Assembly (NCBI RefSeq): GCF_008831285.2
Contig: NC_045148.1
Coordinates: forward strand, 22,311,002 to 22,375,001
Reading direction: 5' to 3'
DNA: 64,000 nt
From: Nymphaea colorata
Lineage: Eukaryota > Streptophyta > Magnoliopsida > Nymphaeales > Nymphaeaceae
Shown: positions 45,033-55,174 of the stretch, in pieces
Layout: each line of letters begins with the position of its first letter
Numbering within the stretch: position 1 is the stretch's first letter
Notes under the pieces: generated by a model
What the model was told of the DNA's origin: nothing
The model's database searches: none
The model's input: only the letters and a program-made list of their open reading frames with translations
Position numbers and translations under genes: made by a program

Positions 45033-46619
45033 TAGGGATTTTCAATGGATTGGATTTGAATCATATATACTTATATTGATTTTTAAATATTCATATACTC
45101 AGATTCAAATTCATACTCAAATATGAACAACGAAAAGTCCTACCTGAATCCAAATCTGAAATCCGGTTTTACAATCTAAATCTGATTTTTTACATTTGTA
45201 TCTGAATCCAATTCCGAATTTTTTAGCGGAATCTAACCGATTTCCAAAATGTAAGGGCATTGGATAGAGAATATTCATTTAAAAACTGAATCCTATTTGA
45301 ATCTCAATTCAATCGGATGTTTATATATCTGAATCGCGTCAAATCCGATCAAATGTCATTTCTCAAATCTGAATCCAATCCATCTTTTTGATCGGATATT
45401 AAATCTTTTTCTATATTCAATTTTTTTAGAATGGTTCGCTTAGATATCATAATGGTTTCTTTTCAAGGATAGATGTTCTAAAAGAGGCAGGCGACGAAAA
45501 TCAATAAAAGGATGACTTTAAAAACTGTTATTTGTAAGATCAAGAACTTGTAAAAAGAAGAGGTGGTTGATGTCAATGAGGTCCAAAGTAAGCAACTACC
45601 CTTTAGGCACTACAACTGCATGAAACTCGATTCCAATTGTAGAAGGAGATGGTGGAATTCCAATTTGATAACAATTTTTTGGGTCTTTGGTGAAGAAAAA
45701 CGTGAAAAAAACATTTTTTTCACTTTTTACTAATATTTTTTATTTTGTCATGTTTTTCAATAAAAAAATGTTTTTTTGTCCTATTTTACTGACTTATTAA
45801 TTGCATTTAATTAATATTAAAAAAAGCACATTTTTTTATCACCATGAATTAAAAAAGTGTCATAGAAAAAATTGTAAACGTCGACTTTAATGCATATTGT
45901 GTGGCTCATCAGGCCCTTAATTTGGACGAGCTTGCTTTCGGTGTGACATTACTTTTACTGGAGAAGGTGAAAGTGGAGACCTTTCAATGCGAATTGGTCA
46001 TGGCATCCAAAAACAAGCAGAAAAAAGGATGGCCTGATTTGAAAAATGACAAATGAAAGGCGAAAACTGTCATTTTCAAATCAGTTGGATCTTATTATTT
46101 CTTATTATGAAATCGTGAGTGATACTAAGGGTGAATTTGGGTTTTTAAATAGATAAATAAATAATATATATATATGAATGACTACTAAGAAATGGATGTA
46201 AGAATGTTAATATATCTAATTTGGATTGGACATCTCGAACCATTATGTAAAAAATCAAATATGAAAAAAACAATTAACATACAATTAAAAAATCGGGTCA
46301 GATTTGGATTTAAGAAATGACATTTGATTGAATTTAGATTTATATACAAATATAATAAATATCTGATCAGACTCAAATGCAAATAGAAGTTCAATTTTAT
46401 TTTAAATAAATATCATATACTTAATTATCTTACAGGCCAAATTGATTCAATTGGATTCAGATTCAAAAATAAATGTAAAAATTAGATTAGAACTGTCTTA
46501 TCGGATTTCAGATTAAAATCAAACATGACTATTTTTTATTCGTATTTGAATCCAAATATGTAAACATCCCAAAAGTTAAAGATATTTTTTCATTCTATTC
46601 CAATCAGTTGGCATCCCTA
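45033..46619. mobile_element. hAT-like element, about 1.6 kb, carrying an RLK fragment
   Basis: The left end TAGGGATTTTCAATGGATTG and the right end CCAATCAGTTGGCATCCCTA form imperfect inverted termini. The right one matches the ends of the 55175-57891 element (TAGGGATGGCAACGGAT) closely. Both flanks inside the ends (45060-45420 and 46190-46600) are filled with degenerate GAATCTGAATCC-type sub-terminal repeats, as in that element. The middle holds an LRR-RLK fragment. I do not find a convincing 8-bp duplication (GTGAGAAC left, CACGAACA right), so the boundaries are less certain. No transposase. Confidence 0.5.
45476..45697 (-). pseudogene. LRR-RLK ectodomain fragment inside the hAT-like element
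   Basis: Nucleotide similarity to copy B positions about 9710-9950. Shared stretches are AGATCAAGAAC(C/T)TGTAA, CATGAAACTC(C/G)ATTCCA, GGAATTCCAATTTGATAACA and GGGTCTTT(A/G)GTGA. These correspond to the LRRNT cap and the first LRRs. Frames are destroyed by indels, so no ORF marks it. It is the most decayed family member in the window. Confidence 0.7.
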
Positions 46620-46641
46620 CACGAACACACAATACTTTATG

Positions 46642-46736
46642 TTGGGGTGGGCATTGGGTCCAGGTTGGCCCGTTGGGCTCGGGCCCAATACATGAAACCT
46701 GGGCCCAGGCCCGGCCCAGCGCGGCACCCACCCTTA
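46642..46736. mobile_element. 95-bp hAT-type MITE, GC-rich
   Basis: Ends TTGGGGTGGGCA and GCACCCACCCTTA are inverted repeats. The flanking octamers ACTTTATG (46634-46641) and ACTTTGTG (46737-46744) match at 7 of 8 bases. The interior is unusually GC-rich (GGGCTCGGGCCCAA, CCCAGGCCCGGCCC) and self-complementary. Confidence 0.65.
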
Positions 46737-47100
46737 ACTTTGTGATGTGCATTGGCTAGTACAAATTGGAGATGTAGCTGTTTTTATTTATTTATTTACT
46801 TATTTGAATTACATATTCAAACAACTACATGGTTAGAAAAAGAATCTGGAATCTGATAACCGAAACTGGTTGAAGTGGCCGATCCGTCTCTTGACAGACA
46901 AATTTACACGGTTGGATTCAACACTTCTATACTAGATGGTTGAATGGCTACACATTAGAATTCTGTTGCTACAGCACCATAAACTGCTTACCATAAATTA
47001 TTATTACACCATCAACCATCCTTGATACGACTATATATACATATATATATGTAAGCACAGGTCACCAGTAATGCTTTCCTGTACCATCATTGTTGGCATC

Positions 47101-47286
47101 ATGGGCAGAGCCAAAAGGGGGTGGCAAAAGCCTTCCCCTCCTCTCCTTCCACCCAAAAAAAAATTACATATAAATTTAAAAAATTATCTTATATAAAAAT
47201 GTTTAAAAATAATAATTTGGCTTATATCAAAATTTTAAAATTATAATTTGACATATTTCATGAAAAAGTTTTGAATGCACCCCTCA
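47101..47286. mobile_element. hAT-type MITE, 186 bp, exact 8-bp target duplication
   Basis: TTGGCATC flanks both ends exactly (47093-47100 and 47287-47294). The left end ATGGGCAGAGCC resembles GGGGCAGAG at 26799 and GGCGGAGCC at 34824. The right end is TGCACCCCTCA. The AT-rich interior (TTTAAAAATAATAATTTGG) resembles the interior of the 34824 element. No ORF. Confidence 0.75.
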
Positions 47287-47393
47287 TTGGCATCGAGATA
47301 AGGTAACAAGCTCTCATTGTAAAAAGTATCTGCATCAAAAGCTAAGGGTTTTTTTCATTGTGGTGGCAATGTGGACCTGTTCTTGTCACACAC

Positions 47394-47405
47394 ATATATA
47401 TATAT

Positions 47406-47452
<47 letters not shown>

Positions 47453-47455
47453 TAT
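47394..47455. repeat. (TA)n microsatellite
   Basis: TA repeats with two ATAATA interruptions. Confidence 0.95.
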
Positions 47456-48222
47456 TAAATTCAAAGTGATAAATCATAAAAAGAAATGTTGGTCTTCTTG
47501 CGTCACGGCAAAGAAAATCATATGAGACTCGACTGAGCAGCCGGAGGAGGCAAGCGTGTATGGTATGAGCAATTGCGTACAGAAGCCCACAAAAAAAATC
47601 ATATTTTTATATTGATATGTTAGAAATTTTTTTCTCATTTAGATACTAGTGCCTATTAAAATTTTAAAAATTTTATAACTAGTGCCTCTTAGTAAGAAAT
47701 TTTCACTATAAAAGGTTTTTCCATAAAAAAAAAGAACTCTTTTTTTTTTCTTTCGCAAAAGGGGGTTTGCCTCCTTCAAAGAGAAAGAATTGTCCTATCT
47801 TCATGATAAGACAGCCTACAAAATATGTAAACACACAAACACATTACTGCATATATAGGCGGAATTGAATCATCTTGTATATGGGAAATCAAATATGTCA
47901 GATAAAGTAAAAAATCCTTGCCACATAAGTACTACCAATGATTTATGGTGCAAAAACATTCATGGAGGTTTTAGTAATGATTGATTTTTAACGTTTAGCT
48001 GTCTAACAACATTCAACATTTGGTGAATTTAACCTGTTCTATTTTTCATTGTCTTTTTCATAACGTTATCTTATAACAAATTAAAGTAGAGAGATAGTGA
48101 AAAGGATGAACACTTCACCAACTTTTATATGGCATTCCCATGGGTTATTATATCCACTAGGAGATGGATAAAGACTAAAATACATTTCAAAAAAGGGCTG
48201 GTTTCTTTTTTTTATCACACTT
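47456..48222. other. Intergenic, no gene recognised
   Basis: AT-rich with no ORF above 60 codons except one running into the repeat block. Confidence 0.5.
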
Positions 48223-48262
48223 TTCAAAGCTTTCCAAGCTTCTTCAAAGCTTTCCAAGCTTC
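48223..48262. repeat. Perfect 20-bp tandem duplication
   Basis: TTCAAAGCTTTCCAAGCTTC occurs twice, back to back. Confidence 0.95.
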
Positions 48263-48289
48263 TTTTAGGTTGGGTTTGATGGATGAACC

Positions 48290-51200
48290 CAGGTTTTTTG
48301 AACTAGGATCCTGTACTTTATCACGTATTGAGCAACAACATGATCAACTTAGACGTGGTGCCTTAAAAGTAAGGAAATGAAGCTTTAACAGTACCATGTA
48401 TTTGTCATCCATCAGAGAGTGAAAGTATTTTTGTAAAATTTACATACATTTAACTGTGTAGTGTCATGCTAAGGTCTCAACAATAAACATTTTGGATGAG
48501 ATATTGCTTGAACATGGATTCAACTTGCCCCATGAATAAAGAATTAATTTCACAAAATTGGGTTTATAGGCCGATAGTGCAAATGAGGCGACCGAATGAA
48601 ATAATTCTCCTATACACATAGGGGCATTTGTAGGTGTTATAACTTGAGTAGAGCAGCCATAAAAATGATTTTCTCACCATTTCATCAAATTGAAGGAATG
48701 GTGCTAGAATCCACTGCATTTTGTCAACATGAAACCAAATGATGGTTAAAAGTAGTTAAATGTGACAAACTACTATACAGGGAACAAGAGAGATTGATTG
48801 AAAGCTTGTGGTGCCCAACTAAACTAGTTAAAACATATCTTCAATGCCTTCCCTAGTCTTCAATTGTGCATAGTTAGGGGACTAAATTACTTTCGCCTCT
48901 ATTAAGTACCCACCACAAGTACGCATTCGAGTCAATATCCATTAAGCATTTCCAATTCTATCAAGCTTCAAGCATTGACATTGAAGATGTCAGAGTAAGC
49001 GAGTCATAAACGTCCATAACCCGTCCGCACTAAATGCAGCGTCCTCAGCACGAGTCAATTCAGATTGGAAGTCTTCAAGAGGACCGTTAATTATGTATCA
49101 ATATATTTAAATTTGAACCTTAGTCCAGAACTTATCTTTTGATCATGACATCTTTGGACACTATTCTTCCATCTTTTACGTATTAAAGGAAGATAAAAAA
49201 ACCAAAAACTTTAATTGGCTGGTAAAGGCCTTTAAAGCATGAATCAGACATTTAGCCTATCAGGAGGTGAAGTGTAAGCTTCAAAATGAAATTGGTAAAA
49301 TATATATTTAAAAAAAAAAGAGACAAAAACTGAAAAAAACAACTAATTTAAATGATAAGCACTAAGCAGCAATGTCAAATTTATGGTGGACGACAATTTA
49401 CTTATAGCAACAAATTTCTAAATTTTAACCATACAACTATCTAACATCTGGCAACATTGACTTTTCCTATATACACATTGAAACCACCTAATTAACAACA
49501 AGAATTTGTATCTAAACCTTGACTTGGATGTTTGTTTAGGGATTGTTTTGGGGTTTTAGAACATTATGTGATTATTCCATTAACATGCCACAAAGTTTGG
49601 GCAGATTCATAGAACATTAGAACTAGATGTCAATGAATCTCCCCTAATCTTTGGGGCATATGCATAGGACACTTTCAAAGTGTTTCATTTACCAAATGAT
49701 TAGGTTGTAGCTTGAACTTGGATCTTGCACTCTATCATGTATTGATCCACAACATGTTCAACTTAAACACTGTGCCTTAAAAGCAAAGAAATGGAGCTTT
49801 TACAAAAACAAGTTTTAGGGTTTGATGAAATCACAAAAATACACTTTCATTTAACTGCTTTTGTCTTTTTATGTAATCGACAACAGTGGCATGTTTTTGT
49901 CATCCAGCAAAGCATGAACATATTTTTGTAAAATCTCATACATTTAACTATGTGTATCTTCATGCTAACATCAGAACAGCAAACCTTTTGGATGAGATAT
50001 TGCTTGATCATGGATTCATTTTTTCCATGAATAAAGAATTAAGTTCATAAGGTTAGGTTCATAAGCTGATAGCACAAAGCAGAGAGGTTGGGGGGAAGTG
50101 TGAGGGTTTCAAACTTCTCATTGGGCGGCAAGATGAAATACTTTTCCTGCTCACCCAACTATGATTGGAGCCTGCAGGAGCATTTGGTGGGTGTTATAAC
50201 TTGAGTAAAACAGCCATATAAATTATTTTCCAACCATTTCACCAAATTGAAGGAATGGTGCTAGAATTCACTGCATTGTGTCAACATGACATCAAATTTT
50301 GGTTACAAGTAGTTAAATGTGAACAAACTACTATACAAGGAGCATGAGAGATTGTTCAAAGCTTGTGTAGCCCAACAAATAAACTACTTAAATAATCTCT
50401 TCATTCTTCAATGCCTTTCCTGGTCTTCAAATGTGAGTAGTTGGGGGACGATCAGCAATATGCATGCAAGTCAATATATGTCAAGCATTTCCAATTCAAT
50501 CAAGCTTCAAGTGTTGACATCGAAGATGTCAGAGCAACTGAGTCATAAACGTCCATGACCCGTCCGCACCAATTGCAACGTACTCAGCATGAGTCAATTC
50601 TTCGGAAGTTTTCAAGAGGTCCCTTAATTGTGTATCAATATATTTAAATTTGAACCATAGTCCTGAACCTATCTTTTGATCATGACATCTTTGGACACTT
50701 TTCTCCCATCTTTTCAGTATAAAAAAAAAGATAAAAAAACCAAAAACTTTAATTGGCTGATAAAGGCGTTTAAGGCAAGAGGCAAGACTTGAGCCTATCA
50801 CGAGGTGAATTGTAAGCTTCAACAAGAAATTGGTGAAATATGTATTTAACATAAAGACAAAAACTGAAGAAGAACAACTAATTAAAATGATAAGTAAGCA
50901 TTAAATAACAGTGCCAAATTAAACACTGCCAGATAATATGAAAGCTTGATTTCACTAGGTCCAAGTGCTATTTGAAGGAGGTTAGTTCAATAACTCATTA
51001 AACTCAAACTAATTAAACAAGCTTGGCACAAACTAAATCAATTCAAATCATGAGCTGCTCGGTTCAACAAGAACTCTGCATAGATAATTCTTTGGACCAA
51101 TGTACCTGAGTGGCAATAATTAACTAACAATGGAAAGGAAGGGACCGGGTCCATGTTGATTTTGTAAAAATACAAGTTTAAATACAAGTTTAGTGAGTGC

Positions 51201-52326
51201 AGTCCAAATACAAGAACAAGCTTCACCATAGAAATGTGAAGCTTAAAGAAGTCAGTAGTGTTCATTTATGAAATAATCCAGATTGATGGCAAGCTTGATG
51301 AGGAGGTCGATCAAGACAAGAACTAATGCAGCAAAAGATCTTCAAACCTGCTATATTAATGCTAGTCCAGGAATCAGCTGATCCGATGGACTAATTGTAT
51401 CAACTGTACAAAATGCATCAGTCAGTGGTACTGACTCGGCTTGTAAGTGGCATGTTATTTAGATAATTAGAACACTAGAAAATAGACATATTTTGAATTA
51501 ATGTAGGGCATGCAGTGCTCATTATCAATAAAATATGTGTGGAGTTTGAAACAAATTTACAACGACTAAATGCAAAACGTTTGTACGCTTTTTGGTTATG
51601 GACAACGACATACTACACACACACACACACATACATATATATAGATACAAAGAAGTTCTTACCATCTTACTGGAAAAGCTTTGGGATGTGGAAGTATGTA
51701 TAAATTAAAGGGGGAAGAACTTAATTTTTACTACGATAACTTGTCCCTTGATCAGATAGAGCGATGCTTATTGTTCCTCACATTAAATGCCATTGGAACT
51801 AAGGGTGCATTTGTTTCACTGCAGATTTGAGACCCACAATGTTCTCAGATCACTAGGATTTCAAAGAATTTAAGCTTGAATACCCCCCATCCGACTTTAT
51901 ATCCATAGGTTTTTACATGTTACCTCGATATAAGATCCATATTACTAAGTTCCTTAATTTACTTAGACTGAGGATCTTACAATGCAGACTGAGAACAGAG
52001 GCTATCAAATACTACCTAATCAAGTGTGACAACCAGAAGGAAAATGAGAGATCGATCCAGAGCTTGTGGTGCCAAAATATGCTACTTTAAACATTTCCCT
52101 GTCATTGGCCAAGACCATCTCAATATTGATGGGCTAGAACAATAATTGATAAATTGACGCCCCCCTCATAATGGTATTTTTGCTAGTAGTTGAGTGATTA
52201 AAATTTCTTGGGTCCCCTACTAACTGCCACCAAATATGGAGTTAATACACGTCAAGCATTCCCTGTCCTATCTTGAACCGTTCTACATTATTCAAGTTGC
52301 CCTGATAGTTGAGTCAATTCTTGGCA
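48290..52326. repeat. Non-coding repeat block, copy 2 (A1-A2-B)
   Basis: A1 (from about 48290) and A2 (from about 49690) are tandem relatives sharing GTGCCTTAAAAG, GAATGGTGCTAGAATYCACTGC and the AGCACGAGTCAATTC-type stretch (offset about 1.4-1.5 kb). B (about 50935-52326) matches 28560-30492, including the shared right end at TTGAGTCAATTCTTGGCA. A1 and A2 retain the empty hAT sites (48723 and 50280). No recognisable coding region. Confidence 0.75.
49539..49699. mobile_element. MITE insertion, 161 bp, with empty site at 27854
   Basis: The paralogous sequence at 27845-27870 is continuous (CCCTTTAGGTTTTAGCTTG), whereas here it is interrupted between two TTA trinucleotides (49536-49538 and 49700-49702). 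The interior GGGCAGATTCAT...AATGAATCTCCCC resembles the interior of the 162-bp MITE at 37165. The terminal repeats are much eroded. Confidence 0.6.
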
Positions 52327-52689
52327 GTCTGATCCAAACTTTGAATCATGACGTCTTTTCCATTGGATGATTTAAGGGAGGAATTAGAAAAACGGAAGAA
52401 AGAGTTGAAAACTGGCATAAAGAATACATGATAGTGGAAATATACTTATGAAGTAAGGGCTACGTGGTCATGAGAATGCCATTAATGAGATCAGCTATGT
52501 CATGGTTGTGCAAGATTAACAATTTTATTTTTTTAAAAAAGACACCGTTTCTCGAAGTGAATCTATAAAAGGGGCTTTGATTCGTTTTCATGGTTATATA
52601 GCACTGATGTCGATGAGAATGAAGTCGGCGGCAACGAAGATCCGGCGGCTGCAGGGGATGATCTCGGCCAGGTTCCAGTGGAGGCTGAA

Positions 52690-53005
52690 CTAGTGACGAG
52701 GAATGTGACGACGTGAATCTTGCTTCACGTTGTTTTTCTTCCTGTAGAACTAAAGCATAAACTTTGTTAATGTTGGGCAAGGGATCAAGTAGTAAGATTT
52801 GACCACGAATTGCTCCCTATGAGTCAGTTAGCCCCATCAAGAATTGGATTACTCTATATCTTTGAATATGATCTGAGTAAATTCTCATAGCACCACAAGA
52901 ACTAGACGGTATGGGAGAATAAGAGTTAAGTTCATCCCATAACACCTTAGTGTTTGTGTAGTACATAGTAACTGATAGAGTCTCTTGTTGAAGTCGACAT
53001 ATAGA
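52690..53005 (-). pseudogene. Ty1-copia gag fragment
   Basis: The minus-strand frame reads LQQETLSVTMYYTNTKVLWD, ELNSYSPIPSSSCGAM, RVIQFLMGLTDS, then GAIRGQILLLDPLPNINKV and LVLQEEKQRE. This is the core gag (UBN2/retrotransposon gag) segment of a common plant copia lineage. One TAG interrupts the frame at about 52818. Sequence on both sides is not recognisable as gag or pol, so this is an isolated fragment, distinct from the 60 kb element. Confidence 0.75.
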
Positions 53006-53009
53006 ACTG

Positions 53010-55174
53010 CAGTTGCTCAAAATTTATTACACAAAATAACTTTCACTATCAAAATTTCTTGTTCTCAAATCAGCAAATTATGTATTAATGAAAATAGTCA
53101 TGCCAACTGTTTTTTATTATTTAATTGTACAAAGTAACTTACTTTACATTTGCATATTTCAAATTTTAACAAGGCAAATACAGCCATAATGATTTTTAGT
53201 CTGAAAAAGGTTTTGGCAACTATAAGGCTATTACTATTATTGAAATTATTTATACCATATTAGCTCATACTAAGTTAGAAAATATTAGCTTGTATTAAGC
53301 TAGTACAATTGGTTCTTTCATTAATTGATTAATTTTTGGTGAGTTATGTTTTTTCTATATTAAACATACTTGTTAACGTTAAGTTTTACATTTCTAAAAA
53401 TTAATAAAATTTGAAGAGATTTTTATTAATTAAGGTGTCATATAAGTTCTATTGGACTAGTACGTTATTTTAGAAGACTTGCTTAGTCCATTGAGTTAAT
53501 TAAAATACTTGTTTGGTTACGTAAATTTGTTTAATTATACACAATATCTAATAAATGGTTTGAATAAAATAGTTTTATATTAGTTAAAAATGTTTGTTGT
53601 TGTCTATGAAAATTGAAGAGTTTTATAGTATTGGTGATGTCAACATTGTTTATCAATTGATTAAACAGAATGCGTTGCTTTATGTTTTTTATATACTAAT
53701 AATATATAAGTATCATTGCTTCCCATCAGCTTATATAGGTTTTTTTTTTTAATTTATAAATCTAAAATTTAATTTAAATTTTTGTAGATTGGTTCTACCA
53801 ATAAGAGGATGAAAATGTGTCAATGAGATAAGTAATCGAATGCACCTTGTGGCCTTTTATTGAATGACAGTGTTGGATAATGGCCGAAGAAATAGAATTC
53901 ATGGTATGTACGTGGCTACTCTATCCATTCAGGGTAAATGTGGATCGCTGGCTTCGCTATTTCTTTTAAGTACTCAAAATTTGAATACAAGATGTTAAAT
54001 TTCTATCTACCTTTTATTTTTGGAACCTTTTTGTTTGGTACTGGTTCAATTCTAAAGGCCGGGATTGCAAGAGAGTTCGGATTCCTTTTACATTTTTATA
54101 TTTTTTTCAATTATTATTTTTTATTTATTATTTTCTCTCTGATTTCTTACATGAAAATATAAATTGTACTTTCATCTTATTCTTAAACGGTTCTTATTTT
54201 GGTTCAATTCAGTGGCCTCATTATCATTTTGTTGTTTACCTATTGACTCAATTTAGCATATGCACGCATGTGTGAAGTTAGTTATGTGCACAACCAAATG
54301 TATGCAATTTTGTGTGTAGTGACTAAAATGCCCATTAAAAATGAAAATAAAGACTTTTAAAAAAGATAAAATGGAAATTGCAAAAATATTAAAAGACTAA
54401 AATATACATAGCTTTTAAATAAATTTCTAAAATGCCACCACCTCCCTGTTCTTTCCCTTGTGCATCACGCAACTTAATGTGATCATCTCACCTTTGGACA
54501 AGAAAAAATTATACATAGGAATATGCAATGACCAAAATACTCCTTTAAAATAAAAGAAAAAATTTTATAAAAAGGTAAAAAAAATTGTAAAAAGGTCAAC
54601 AATTAAAATGTTCACTACATTACAAAAAAAAAAACTCAAAAATACTGTCACCTCTCTTTTAGTGCATGCTTATCCTTAGCTGTAATCACCTATGACCAGG
54701 AGAGGGGATAGAAGAAGCAAATTTTCACTCTTCTTCTTCATGACCTTCATCAATTCCGTAGACGGTGATGGTGATGGTGATGGTTATTCTAAGATATTGA
54801 GGCACCGCACGAGTTTTTTTTAATAGAAGTGGTTAGTTGGTCTGTATGCTAATTACCATATAATAATAACACTGGATCAACAGAAAAGCTCGAGTTCTGC
54901 CTATGAACCTTTAGAAAGGCTATGCTGTTTCATCAAACAAAAACGCTAGGTCAGATTTAAGACCAGTACTCGAGCACTATGTCCACTAAAGCGAGAGAAA
55001 CATGGCAGCACAACCTGTTAAAGCTCAGCTCGAACTCGAATCGAGCTGCTATGTTGTTAATTAAATAGTTGACTTTGGGTTGATCGCTTGACTCTCGTAG
55101 CAGGGTTAACTTCAAGTTTGCTGAACTCGATTTGTTTAAGGTTGCTTGACTCATCTCTCGAGTATCATTAGGTT
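53010..55174. other. AT-rich intergenic, no gene recognised
   Basis: Very AT-rich to about 54700. A short GATGGT triplet repeat lies at 54766-54783. Positions 54890-55165 contain CTCGAG/GAGCTCG-type text related to the 11565 and 26200 repeats, which resumes at about 57895 on the other side of the hAT-like element. Confidence 0.5.
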
